This document shows, piece by piece, positions 40,303 through 51,419 of a stretch of DNA of 56,651 nucleotides. Under the pieces are notes generated by a model that searched no databases, was not told the DNA's origin, and saw nothing but the letters and a program-made list of their open reading frames with translations. Within the stretch, counting starts at the first letter, position 1, and each line of letters opens with the position of its first letter. The stretch comes from Acidimicrobiaceae bacterium (GTDB lineage: Bacteria > Actinomycetota > Acidimicrobiia > Acidimicrobiales > Aldehydirespiratoraceae). The position numbers and the translations under genes are program-made. The DNA lies in contig VXTM01000041.1 of assembly GCA_009837445.1 (NCBI GenBank), forward strand, positions 1 to 56,651, written 5' to 3'.

Positions 40303-41902
40303 CGGAGACCGCCCTGCGGTAGAGATCTACGACACCACGCTGCGAGACGGCACCCAGCTCGAGGGAATCTCGCTCACCGTCGACGACAAGCTGCGCATCG
40401 CCGAGCAGCTCGACCTTCTCGGTGTCGCCTTCATCGAGGGGGGCTGGCCGGGCGCCAACCCCAAGGACGACGAGTTCTTCACCAGGGCCCGCTCGGAGCT
40501 CGACCTGAAGGTCAGCGAGCTGGTGGCGTTCGGATCCACCCGCCGGGCCAGGGGCAAGGTGGACTCGGACCAGGTGCTGGCCAACCTGGCCTCGGCGGGA
40601 ACCCCGGCGGTATGCATCGTCGGCAAGTGCTGGGACTATCACGTCACCGAGGCGCTGCAGACCACCCTCGACGAGGGGGTGGCCATGGTGGCCGACTCGG
40701 TGGAGTTCCTGGTGGCGGCGGGCAAGCGGGTGCTCTTCGACGCCGAGCACTTCTTCGACGGCTACCGCCACAACGGCGAGTTCAGCCTGCGGGTGCTGGA
40801 GGCTGCCGCTATGGCCGGCGCCTCCACCGTGGTGCTGTGCGACACCAATGGTGGCACCCTGCCCGACGACATCTCCGAGGCGGTCGCGGCTGTGGTCGCC
40901 CACGTGGACTGCGATGTCGGCATCCACCTTCACAACGACACCGGCTGCGGGGTGGCCAACGCGCTGGCCGCGGTTCAGGCCGGGGCGGTTCACGTGCAGG
41001 GCACTATCAATGGCTACGGCGAGCGGGTCGGCAACTGCGACTTGGTGCCGATCATCGCCAACCTGGAACTGAAGATGGGTATGCAGGCACTGCCGGAGGG
41101 CCGCCTGCCGATGCTCACGTCGGTGTCGCACCACGTGGCCGAGTTGGTCAACCTTCCCTTGAACCCCCAGCAGCCCTACGTCGGGGCCAGCGCTTTCGCC
41201 CACAAGGCCGGCCTTCACGCCAGCGCCTTGAGCCGCCGTCCCGACGCCTACGAGCACGTGTCGCCCGAGCTGGTGGGCAACGGCACCAGGGTGTTGGTGT
41301 CGGAGATGGCCGGCCGGTCCACGCTGGAGATGCGGGCCGCCGAGCTCGGCCTCGACATCGACGGCCGGGTGCTGGGCGACGTGATCGACACCCTCAAGCG
41401 GCTGGAGCACGCCGGGTACCACTTCGAGGCGGCCGACGCCTCCCTCGAGCTGTTGATGCGGGGCGCGGCCGGCTGGGAGCAGGACTTCTTCAGGCTGGAG
41501 TCGTTCCGGGTGTCGATGGACCACCGCTCCGGAACCGGAGCCCGCGCCTGGAACGACGTCTCGGTCGAGGTGGACACTGAGGCCACCGTCAAGCTGTGGG
41601 TGGAGGGTGAGCGCCGCATGGCCGTGGGGGAGGGCAACGGCCCGGTTAACGCGCTGGACACCGCGCTGCGCAACGCGTTGGGCGACCGCTATCCCGCACT
41701 GCACAACATTTCGCTCACCGATTTCAAGGTCAGGGTGCTGGACACCCAGAAGGGGACCGGCGCGGTGACCCGGGTGCTGATCGACTCCACCGACCGGCGC
41801 AGGGTGTGGACCACCATCGGCGTGTCCGAGAACATCATCGAGGCGTCCTGGCAGGCGCTGGCCGACTCGGTGGTGTACGGCCTGCTCCACACCGACGACT
41901 GA
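40295..41902 (+). CDS. cimA: Citramalate synthase
   Basis: A 535-aa DRE-TIM enzyme of the CimA type: YDTTLRDGTQLEGISLT at the start, FIEGGWPGANPKDDEFF, IHLHNDTGCGVANALAAV, QGTINGYGERVGNCDL and the linker FAHKAGLHASAL; the C-terminal LeuA-type regulatory domain (about 400-530) binds the feedback inhibitor in the family. It condenses pyruvate and acetyl-CoA to citramalate, giving 2-oxobutyrate for isoleucine without threonine deaminase. The TRLEGISLT-type sequence and length separate it from 2-isopropylmalate and homocitrate synthases. The start overlaps the ilvE stop, suggesting coupling. Confidence 0.92.
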   Translation: MSSGDRPAVEIYDTTLRDGTQLEGISLTVDDKLRIAEQLDLLGVAFIEGGWPGANPKDDEFFTRARSELDLKVSELVAFGSTRRARGKVDSDQVLANLASAGTPAVCIVGKCWDYHVTEALQTTLDEGVAMVADSVEFLVAAGKRVLFDAEHFFDGYRHNGEFSLRVLEAAAMAGASTVVLCDTNGGTLPDDISEAVAAVVAHVDCDVGIHLHNDTGCGVANALAAVQAGAVHVQGTINGYGERVGNCDLVPIIANLELKMGMQALPEGRLPMLTSVSHHVAELVNLPLNPQQPYVGASAFAHKAGLHASALSRRPDAYEHVSPELVGNGTRVLVSEMAGRSTLEMRAAELGLDIDGRVLGDVIDTLKRLEHAGYHFEAADASLELLMRGAAGWEQDFFRLESFRVSMDHRSGTGARAWNDVSVEVDTEATVKLWVEGERRMAVGEGNGPVNALDTALRNALGDRYPALHNISLTDFKVRVLDTQKGTGAVTRVLIDSTDRRRVWTTIGVSENIIEASWQALADSVVYGLLHTDD

Positions 41903-41943
41903 GTCTCCCCCGGCCTAGCGAGTCTCGTCTTCCGATAGCGGCC

Positions 41944-41949
41944 TAGCCT
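41944..41949 (+). promoter_or_regulatory. Predicted -10 element (leaderless) for the 172-aa hypothetical protein
   Basis: TAGCCT, 8 bases, then GTG at 41958. Confidence 0.4.
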
Positions 41950-41957
41950 TGGCGCTC

Positions 41958-42476
41958 GTGGCTGCTCCTTCTTATGTTCCGGCTAGTGCCAAGGCTCCGT
42001 CCAGCTACCGGTCGCCGCCCCGGCGCGATGATCCCTGGATGGCCGACCGGCCCGGCGAGGTGGTGGGCGGGGAGCCGACCGCCGGTCCGGGCTTGGGCTG
42101 CCAGGGCCCCGACCAGGGCTATGCGCTCAAGCTGGCGCAACGTTTCGCCGGTCGGCTCGTGCTGGCCGACGGTGAACGGGAGGACGACGCGCTCGCCGGG
42201 TGCTGTGCGGTGGCTCTGCGCCGGGCCTCCCTGTTCGGCCGGGCGCCCGTGATGCACGACCTGCGGCTAGCGCTGGAACTCTTCGGCTTCCTGATCGACG
42301 CTGACGCTGGGCTGGTGCACTGGCGCCGGGAACGGTTCGCGGGTGCGGCCGGACACCACGGCTACCACGTCAAGCTCCGGCTCGCCGATCTGGTCCCCGC
42401 CGACACGCTGCGCCTAACCCCGGCTGCGGTCGCCGAAGCCTGCTCGGAGAATTGGCGCGTCCCGCTAGGCCTATAG
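41958..42476 (+). CDS. Conserved hypothetical protein
   Basis: A 172-aa soluble protein. Noticeable parts are a proline-rich start with SYRSPPRRDDPWMADRPGE, GCQGPDQGYALKLAQRF (about 47-63), LADGEREDDALAGCCAVALRR and RASLFGRAPVMHDLRLALEL; the rest is predicted helical. Related proteins exist in other actinobacteria as far as I recall, but I know no function. GTG 41958 is preferred over a TTG at 41949 because of the TAGCCT hexamer 8 bases upstream. It overlaps the convergent RDD gene by 6 bases. Confidence 0.62.
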   Translation: MAAPSYVPASAKAPSSYRSPPRRDDPWMADRPGEVVGGEPTAGPGLGCQGPDQGYALKLAQRFAGRLVLADGEREDDALAGCCAVALRRASLFGRAPVMHDLRLALELFGFLIDADAGLVHWRRERFAGAAGHHGYHVKLRLADLVPADTLRLTPAAVAEACSENWRVPLGL

Positions 42477-43076
42477 GCGACCCTCGCGGATGGGTCCGGC
42501 CGAGTCCGGCAAGACCTTGATGACGAGCGTCTTTGCGGCCTTGTCGTGCCAGCCCTGACGGACCTTGTCCCAGGTCAGGGATAGGTACACGACCAAGGAC
42601 AGGAGTTCCACGAGCCCTAGCGAGAAAGCGAGCCCGACTAGACCCGGAACGGCGGGCACCAGCCAGCGCACGGTTGACATGTCCCATCCCGGGAGTAGGC
42701 CGTCACTAGCTCGGATGATCTTGATCTTCATAGCCATCTTGCCGAGGGTCTGTCCCCTTGTGGCGACGAGGGCGACCTCGTAGGCGAGCCCTACCGCAGT
42801 CAAGGCCAGGGACAGTCCGAGGGGTTCGTCGGTGAAGTCGTCGAGATCGTAGAGCCCTACCAGCACCGGGATGAGGCTGACGAGGATCAAGATCGCCCCG
42901 TCGATGATCCGGGCAACGAGGCGCGTGAGCGGGCGAGCGAGCTCCACGGCGCCGCCGGTCCCGAGCATCGCCATTCCGCGGCCCGGCTGAGGGGCTTGAT
43001 CCGGCGGTTCCGGTGGGGGAGGGGGCTGCGAATCCCAGCCTGATTCGTCAGGCGGAGGCGGCGGAAGATCAGACAC
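42471..43076 (-). CDS. RDD family membrane protein (1 of 4)
   Basis: A 201-aa protein. A proline-rich cytosolic tail (SDLPPPPPDESGWDSQ, then PPPPPEPPDQ) is followed by an RDD domain: LTRLVARIIDGAILIL, about three membrane helices, ATRGQTLGKMAMKIKII and VRQGWHDKAAKTLVIKV, where the family arginine and aspartates lie. RDD proteins have been linked to Na+/H+ antiport or protein insertion, but most are of unknown role. GTG start with CTGGAG upstream. First of four paralogues in 3.3 kb. Confidence 0.83.
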   Translation of the reverse strand: MSDLPPPPPDESGWDSQPPPPPEPPDQAPQPGRGMAMLGTGGAVELARPLTRLVARIIDGAILILVSLIPVLVGLYDLDDFTDEPLGLSLALTAVGLAYEVALVATRGQTLGKMAMKIKIIRASDGLLPGWDMSTVRWLVPAVPGLVGLAFSLGLVELLSLVVYLSLTWDKVRQGWHDKAAKTLVIKVLPDSAGPIREGRL

Positions 43077-43127
43077 GGCGTCTCCAGATGTGTCGGCCAG
43101 CTCTGGTGGCCTCGATGCTACTGCGCG

Positions 43128-43754
43128 TCACAACCGAGTGATGACGACGGTTCCAGAGGCCTTGTCATGCAAGCCTTGCCGGCGCTTGCTCAGCAACATC
43201 GACACATGGATGACCAGCAGCACGATGACGTTGAGGCCGGGGATTGCGGCCCATACGCCGAAGGCGAGACAGCGGCCAGTCGATTTCTTCCAACCCGGCA
43301 CACGCCCATTGTCGGTCCTCACGACCTTGATCCTGGCCGCCAGCTTTCCGAGAGTCTGCCCCTTCGTGGCAATGGCGACCGTCTCGTAGACCAGGGAGAT
43401 GAGCCAGATTGAAACCGACAGCGTCCCAACCAGGGCCGCCACTTCCGCATCGGTCACCGTCTCGTCTTGGGCAGCGTCGGCATCCGACGACTCCGAGTCC
43501 TCCGAGGCCCTGGCGGCCGTAGCAAGACCGACGGCGATCGCCACCATCAGGGCCCAGATGATCAGCCAGTCGATGACCCTCGCCGCCACACGTTGGCGCC
43601 GGCTTGCGAGTTCGACGATGTCGCCCGTGTCGAGCACCAGCCATCCACTCTGAACGGGTCCGCGCCCATCCGCATCACGGCCTTCCGTCTCATGTGAGCC
43701 GGAACTCGCTGATGGCAGGTCTGGCGGAGGTGGCGGTGGATGCGCCTCGGACAC
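43128..43754 (-). CDS. RDD family membrane protein (2 of 4)
   Basis: A 208-aa RDD protein: tail SEAHPPPPPPDLPSASSGS, then RQRVAARVIDWLIIW, an acidic loop (about 85-105, rich in Ser/Asp/Glu) between helices 1 and 2, ATKGQTLGKLAARIKVV and RRQGLHDKASGTVVIT. It shares the layout of the neighbours, with its own acidic insertion. GTG start at 43754. Upstream gene of RDD 1, with 51 bases between. Role unknown. Confidence 0.82.
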   Translation of the reverse strand: MSEAHPPPPPPDLPSASSGSHETEGRDADGRGPVQSGWLVLDTGDIVELASRRQRVAARVIDWLIIWALMVAIAVGLATAARASEDSESSDADAAQDETVTDAEVAALVGTLSVSIWLISLVYETVAIATKGQTLGKLAARIKVVRTDNGRVPGWKKSTGRCLAFGVWAAIPGLNVIVLLVIHVSMLLSKRRQGLHDKASGTVVITRL

Positions 43755-43912
43755 GCTCGACTCGTTTCCGACCGTTCAAGGGGACGGGTGGACGCTAGCA
43801 AGTCGCTGAGAGGGGAATGCTTGCGGATCCGGCCGGCTGCCCTCTGGCCTCGGTGTGGAATAATCCGTCATATGCGGCGATCCACAGCCCTTGCGACAAG
43901 CTGAACTGAGCC

Positions 43913-44317
43913 ATGTCCGCGTCACAGCAACGCAAGGATCGAGAACTGATCGGTCAACATAGCCGGCTATATGAGCGGCTCTACGGGGATGTGGCGGTAG
44001 CGGAGGGTGACGACCTGCCCTTCCATCCAGTGCTCGCACGGGCGTGGATTCTCACACCCCGCCAGAAGGAACGAGCGCTGGCGGACTACAACCGGCAGAA
44101 GCGCGATGTCGGCAACATGCAGTTGTTGGCCATTGCGTTCCCGATCCACTTCTTCTTGCTTGATCAGTGGTTCCTCGGGTTCCTTTTCTGGTTCTCATTC
44201 GGCGGAGTCGGCGTCTGGTGGGTCATCGAGTGGTTCATCGTGCCGCATCGAGTGGATCGCTATAACGACCTCATCGCCGACGAGGTCGTCGAGCGCCACC
44301 TGCTGATCAAGTACTAG
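43913..44317 (+). CDS. Small membrane protein with TM2-like hydrophobic hairpin
   Basis: A 134-aa protein. The first 65 residues are polar with Arg/Lys/Glu (QRKDRELIGQHSRLYERLY). Residues about 70-110 form two close membrane helices, MQLLAIAFPIHFFLL and FLFWFSFGGVGVWWVIEWF; the GGVGVWWxIxWF pattern is like that of TM2 domains. The C-terminus is soluble. It is the only plus-strand gene within the RDD array and diverges from RDD 2. G+C is visibly lower than in flanking genes, which may suggest a different history. Function unknown. Confidence 0.6.
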   Translation: MSASQQRKDRELIGQHSRLYERLYGDVAVAEGDDLPFHPVLARAWILTPRQKERALADYNRQKRDVGNMQLLAIAFPIHFFLLDQWFLGFLFWFSFGGVGVWWVIEWFIVPHRVDRYNDLIADEVVERHLLIKY

Positions 44318-44458
44318 GCGGCCCGGTTAGCGGCAATTGGCGCAGACATCACAGACTCGACTTGCTCCACCGGATAGGACGAGTTGGGGTAGGTCTGGAG
44401 TCCTAGAGTCGCAGGGGTCTGGCGAGCCGTTCCTAGACGTCGATCGTCGCGGGCTTGC

Positions 44459-44977
44459 TCAGGCGGCGCGGGCGTTCCCTTGGATGACCAGGGTGCCGGC
44501 AGCTAGGTCGTGCCATCCCTGGTGGCGGTCGTTCCACAGTAGCGAGGCGTGGAGGATCAGCCCAGGGAGGAACAGCATGAGATATGCGATGAATTGAATC
44601 ACCCATCGACCTGCTGATGCGCCCCATCCAGGGAACGTGCCGTCGTCGGCACTGACAACGGTCACACGCGTGATCATCTTGCCCGGGGTCTGGCCTTTGA
44701 CGGCAGTGAAGACGATCTCGTAGGCCGCGGCCAGCAGCAGCCCTCCCACGAATGTCAGCAGGAAGAGCACGACTACGGGCACGACGAGGATTGCGATGTC
44801 GATCAAGGACGCTCCCAAGCGACTTCCGGGAGTGGCTAACTGGACCGTCTGGCCTGTGCCTAGCGTCACGAACCTAGCTGTCGACGCATGACTGTGGGCG
44901 GGTGGACTGGGCGGAGGCGCGGGCGGCTCGTCAGGCCCACCCGAATCGTCTGGCGGGCGCGGGGACAAGTCGGACAC
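44459..44977 (-). CDS. RDD family membrane protein (3 of 4)
   Basis: A 172-aa RDD protein, GTG start at 44977 with AAGGAG upstream. Tail SDLSPRPPDDSGGPDEPPAP, then GTGQTVQLATPGSRLGASLI (about 46-65), about three helices, AVKGQTPGKMITRVTVV and DRHQGWHDLAAGTLVIQ. It lies 71 bases downstream of RDD 4 and 141 bases from the TM2-like gene; that 141-base gap holds nothing I recognise. Confidence 0.82.
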   Translation of the reverse strand: MSDLSPRPPDDSGGPDEPPAPPPSPPAHSHASTARFVTLGTGQTVQLATPGSRLGASLIDIAILVVPVVVLFLLTFVGGLLLAAAYEIVFTAVKGQTPGKMITRVTVVSADDGTFPGWGASAGRWVIQFIAYLMLFLPGLILHASLLWNDRHQGWHDLAAGTLVIQGNARAA

Positions 44978-45048
44978 GGGCGACTCCTTCAGTAGGCACT
45001 GCGGATGGGGCGCGACCGTAGCAGAACCACTCTCGGGTGAATTCCCGG

Positions 45049-45795
45049 CTAGAAGCCGAATGACGCGAACGCCCAGATGACAAGGCCGACGAGCAAGGCT
45101 ATGAGCGCCACAAAGGCGACACCGAGCCAGATGGCGACCCTGTTGGACAGCGCCGTCTGCGCCGGAGTGTTGATCACGAGGGTCCGGGCCACCTTGTCGT
45201 GCCATCCCTGGCGGCGTCTGTCCCAGAGCAATGAGACGTACACCAGCAGGCCGATCACTCCCAGCCAGTCGATCGCGGCCGATTCGACCGCGACAGCCGA
45301 GGCGACGACCGTCGCGATGGATGCGACCGATGGCAACGCCCAGCGGGCTGCCGAAGCGCCCCAGCCGGGTATGGCACCGTCGTCGGTGCGCACAATCCGG
45401 ATTCGGGTTGCCATCTTGCCGGGCGTCTGACCCTTGGTGGCGATGAAGATGGTCTCGTAGGCGGCGGCGACGATAACGGTGCCAGCGGGGCCGGCAACGA
45501 AGCCCAGCACGGACCCCAGTACGGCCAGGACCAGCAGGTCGACGATCCTTGCCGTGAAGCGGGTTCCGGGAGAGGCCAGGGCCACCGTGTCCCCAGTGCC
45601 AAGAAGAGCCGGGCGGGCACCCGGGACGCCTCCCGCCGTCGGAGGTCCGACGAGTGGTGGTGGGGCCGGCGGTTGAGAGGACCAGCCGGCGTCGTCCGGC
45701 GGGGGCGGAGGCCGGGAGGACCAGTCCGGGTCCGGTGTGAGCCGTGGTGAGGACCAGTCCGAGTCGTCCGGAGGGGGCGGCGGCATGTCGGACAC
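45049..45795 (-). CDS. RDD family membrane protein (4 of 4)
   Basis: A 248-aa RDD protein, the longest of the set. The tail repeats DDSDWSS / PDPDWSSRPPPPPDD / DDAGWSSQPPAPPP. Then come GTGDTVALASPGTRFTARIV, membrane helices, ATKGQTPGKMATRIRIV, GWGASAARWALPS, DRRRQGWHDKVARTLVIN and an extra C-terminal helix (about 222-245). GTG 45795 is chosen because the other paralogues also begin with SD(L/M) and GGAGGGG lies upstream. It is divergent from gltX. Confidence 0.82.
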   Translation of the reverse strand: MSDMPPPPPDDSDWSSPRLTPDPDWSSRPPPPPDDAGWSSQPPAPPPLVGPPTAGGVPGARPALLGTGDTVALASPGTRFTARIVDLLVLAVLGSVLGFVAGPAGTVIVAAAYETIFIATKGQTPGKMATRIRIVRTDDGAIPGWGASAARWALPSVASIATVVASAVAVESAAIDWLGVIGLLVYVSLLWDRRRQGWHDKVARTLVINTPAQTALSNRVAIWLGVAFVALIALLVGLVIWAFASFGF

Positions 45796-45897
45796 GGCCC
45801 CTCCAGACAATCGACGGCTCCAGCGGCGTCACGCTAGCAGAACGGTCCTGGGCGCCCTGCGGCAGGGCAGTTCGCCGGGCGCGGTCGAAGGCGTCGG

Positions 45898-45903
45898 TAG
45901 TCT
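45898..45903 (+). promoter_or_regulatory. Predicted -10 element (leaderless) for gltX
   Basis: TAGTCT, 6 bases, then GTG at 45910. Confidence 0.4.
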
Positions 45904-45909
45904 CGCTGT

Positions 45910-47325
45910 GTGAGTTCGCCCAGGGTCCGGTTCGCGCCCGCTCCTACGGGGTTCCTGCATGTGGGGAGCGCCCGGACCGCGCTGTTCAACTGGCTGTTCG
46001 CACGCCATCACGGCGGCGAGATGGTGCTGCGGGTGGAGGACACCGACGCCGCGCTGAAGACCCAGGAGTACGTGGACGCCATCATCGAGCCGCTGCGGTG
46101 GCTGGGCCTGGACTGGGACTCGGGGCCCCACTTCCAGTCCGACCGGCGTGATCGGCACTCCGAGGCCATCGAGCGGCTGGTGGACGGCGGGGCAGCCTAC
46201 TACTGCGACCTGACCCGGGCCGAGATCGAGGAGCGTTGCGCCGCGGCCGGTCTGCCGGCCGGCTATCACGGCTGGTCCCGCGACCGCGACGTGGCCGACG
46301 GCCCCGGCGTGGTGGTGCGCTTCCGATGTCCCGACGACGGCACCACCGTCGTCGATGACATCGTTCGGGGCCGGGTGAGCTTCCCGAACGAGTCGCTGGA
46401 GGACTTCGTCATCCGGCGCGGCGACGGCTCGCCCACGTTCCATCTGGCCAACGCGGTCGACGACCACGACATGGGGATCACCCACGTGGTCCGGGGCGAG
46501 GACCTGCTCAACACCACACCCAGGGTGCAGCTGATCTGGCAGGCGCTCGGCTTCGGCGCGCTGCCCCACTACGCGCACCTGCCGCTGCTGGTGAACGCCA
46601 AACGCCAGAAGCTGTCCAAGCGGCGCGACGATGTGGCCCTCGACAACTATCGCCGCCGGGGCTACCTGCCCGAGGCCATGGTCAACTACCTCGCCCTGCT
46701 GGGCTGGGGACCGCCCGACGAGGTGGAGATCCGCCCGCTCGACGAGATCGTCGAGCTGTTCGACCTCGACGCGGTCAAGCCGGCTCCGGCCTTCTTCGAC
46801 CCGGCCCGCCTCGACCACATCAACTCGGCCTACATCTCCGAGTTCACGCCCGAGCAGTTCGCGGCCCGGGCCGAGCCCTTCCTGACCGGCCCCGACGCCC
46901 CGTGGCCTGCCGAGTGCTATGACCGTGCAACGGTCGAGGCGCTCGCCGCCGAGATCCAGCAGCGCATCGCGCACCTCGACGAGGCCGCCGGCTGGATCGA
47001 TTGGATCCTGTGTCCAGACGTCACCTACGACGAGAAGGCTTGGCACAAGTCGATCGTCAAGGGCCGGGCCGCCGCCGAGGTGTTGGAGGCGGTGGAGGCC
47101 CAGCTCACTGACGACGACTTCACCTCCGCCGAACGGCTTGAGGCAATCGTGATGGGGGTCGGCGACGAGCTGACCGAGAGCCTCGGCCAACGGGTCCGGT
47201 CGCAGCCTCCGGTCCGGGTAGCCCTCACCGGCACCGGGTCCGGGCTGCCGCTGTGGGAGCCCATGCGCCTGCTGGGCAAGGACCAGACACTCTCCCGGCT
47301 TCGCAAGGCGATGTCGCGCCTGTAG
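45910..47325 (+). CDS. gltX: Glutamyl-tRNA synthetase
   Basis: A 471-aa class I aminoacyl-tRNA synthetase. RFAPAPTGFLHVGSARTALF contains the HIGH-like HVGS (about 17-20), LRVEDTD follows, and KLSKRRDDVALDNY (about 234-247) holds the KLSKR loop. The C-terminal half is the alpha-helical anticodon-binding domain ending with EPMRLLGKDQTLSRL. It charges tRNA-Glu; in most actinobacteria it also mischarges tRNA-Gln for GatCAB, which the sequence alone does not settle. GTG start. The upstream hairpin at 45854-45868 has no T-run. Confidence 0.95.
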   Translation: MSSPRVRFAPAPTGFLHVGSARTALFNWLFARHHGGEMVLRVEDTDAALKTQEYVDAIIEPLRWLGLDWDSGPHFQSDRRDRHSEAIERLVDGGAAYYCDLTRAEIEERCAAAGLPAGYHGWSRDRDVADGPGVVVRFRCPDDGTTVVDDIVRGRVSFPNESLEDFVIRRGDGSPTFHLANAVDDHDMGITHVVRGEDLLNTTPRVQLIWQALGFGALPHYAHLPLLVNAKRQKLSKRRDDVALDNYRRRGYLPEAMVNYLALLGWGPPDEVEIRPLDEIVELFDLDAVKPAPAFFDPARLDHINSAYISEFTPEQFAARAEPFLTGPDAPWPAECYDRATVEALAAEIQQRIAHLDEAAGWIDWILCPDVTYDEKAWHKSIVKGRAAAEVLEAVEAQLTDDDFTSAERLEAIVMGVGDELTESLGQRVRSQPPVRVALTGTGSGLPLWEPMRLLGKDQTLSRLRKAMSRL

Positions 47326-47430
47326 GTTGTCTCAATCCGCGGTTCGGCCTTGGCGAAGCGGCCGCCGCGGAGGTAGCCGCAGCCGCGGCGAGCGCTTCCC
47401 CGCAAGGACCACTGTCCGGGGAGTGCAGCA

Positions 47431-47991
47431 ATGCAATGTTCATGCGTCTTGTGCCGGTGCTTGGCGGTCTGGCGCCGTCGCGACGCCCGCCGCCTGTTGG
47501 GGCCGATCGCGGTGATGGCGCTGGCCGCGCCGCTCGCGTATCCCGCTGGTGTTGCCTACGGCGACGAGCGGCTCGTGTTCCGCCTGCCTGTAGACGCGCC
47601 GGTTACTGACCCCTTCCGGCCCTCGGAGGACCCCTACGGTTCAGGCAACCGCGGCATCGAGTACGACACCGAGCCTGGTGACGTGGTGCGGGCCGCGGCG
47701 GCCGGCACCGTCGTGTTCTCCGGCGCGGTAGCCGGATCCCTGCATGTGACGATCGACCACGGCGGCGGTCTGGTCAGCAGCTACTCCTACCTGCAGCGCA
47801 TCAGCGTCCGGGCCGGGGTTGAGGTCACCCCGTCCCAGGTGATCGCGATCGCAGGGGACCGGCTGCACTTCGGTGTGAGGGCGAACGGGAGCTACGTCGA
47901 CCCGTTCGGCTTCATCGGCGTGCGGCGCATCAGGGTGAGGCTCGTCCCGCTGCGGCGCGACGGGCGTTCACCTATCCGCGCTCGCCCTTAG
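47431..47991 (+). CDS. Degenerate LytM/M23-type protein, probably not a peptidase
   Basis: A 186-aa exported protein: a basic start, a hydrophobic segment (about 23-43) and a LytM-like domain (about 50-165). The fold signatures remain: EPGDVVRAAAAGTVVFSGAV, TIDHGGGLVSSYSYL, RLHFGVRANGSYVDPFGFIG. The zinc site does not: the usual H of HxGxD is Asn73, the Asp is Glu77, the H of YxHL is Tyr120, and the first His of HLH is Arg144, leaving only His146. It may bind cell wall or activate a partner, as degenerate LytM proteins such as EnvC do. Its place before rpsB matches an M23 gene in other actinobacteria. The start is uncertain; a later GTG/ATG before the hydrophobic part is possible. Confidence 0.75.
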   Translation: MQCSCVLCRCLAVWRRRDARRLLGPIAVMALAAPLAYPAGVAYGDERLVFRLPVDAPVTDPFRPSEDPYGSGNRGIEYDTEPGDVVRAAAAGTVVFSGAVAGSLHVTIDHGGGLVSSYSYLQRISVRAGVEVTPSQVIAIAGDRLHFGVRANGSYVDPFGFIGVRRIRVRLVPLRRDGRSPIRARP

Positions 47992-47997
47992 TACACT
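47967..47997 (+). promoter_or_regulatory. Predicted promoter of the rpsB operon
   Basis: TTCACC (47967-47972), 19 bases, TACACT (47992-47997). The -35 lies in the end of the preceding gene. The start would give a leader of about 120 bases before rpsB, long enough to hold an S2-responsive structure; the GGCCC/GGGCC hairpin near 48007 is one element. Confidence 0.4.
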
Positions 47998-48123
47998 CAC
48001 CCACCGGCCCTGGAGGGCCCGACGGCGCCGAACGGCGTCGCCGAATCAATTCGCAACCCGCGCCTTCACCCGGTCGCTAACGCGTCCGGCGCGGGCCACG
48101 CAGAACCGGGAGAGCACATAAGC

Positions 48124-49233
<1,110 letters not shown>

Positions 49234-49234
49234 C

Positions 49235-51368
<2,134 letters not shown>

Positions 51369-51419
51369 ACGCACACATGGCCCGGGACAGGAGCCCGGCG
51401 AGCCGGAAGGAGCGATGCA

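Noticed and set aside
36065..41902. T-box riboswitch controlling the branched-chain genes
   Set aside because: The leuB upstream region is too short, lacks the T-box sequence and specifier-loop arrangement, and shows a leader peptide layout instead.
44318..44458. A tRNA or small RNA in the 141-base gap next to the third RDD gene
   Set aside because: No cloverleaf arms, no T-loop consensus and no terminator could be found.
45854..45868. GCCCTG-CGG-CAGGGC hairpin as a terminator
   Set aside because: It lies between two divergent starts, has no T-run, and has no transcript to end.
47326..47430. Cyclic di-AMP (ydaO-type) riboswitch before the LytM-like gene
   Set aside because: The region is G+C-rich with weak hairpins, but the conserved motifs of that riboswitch are not present.
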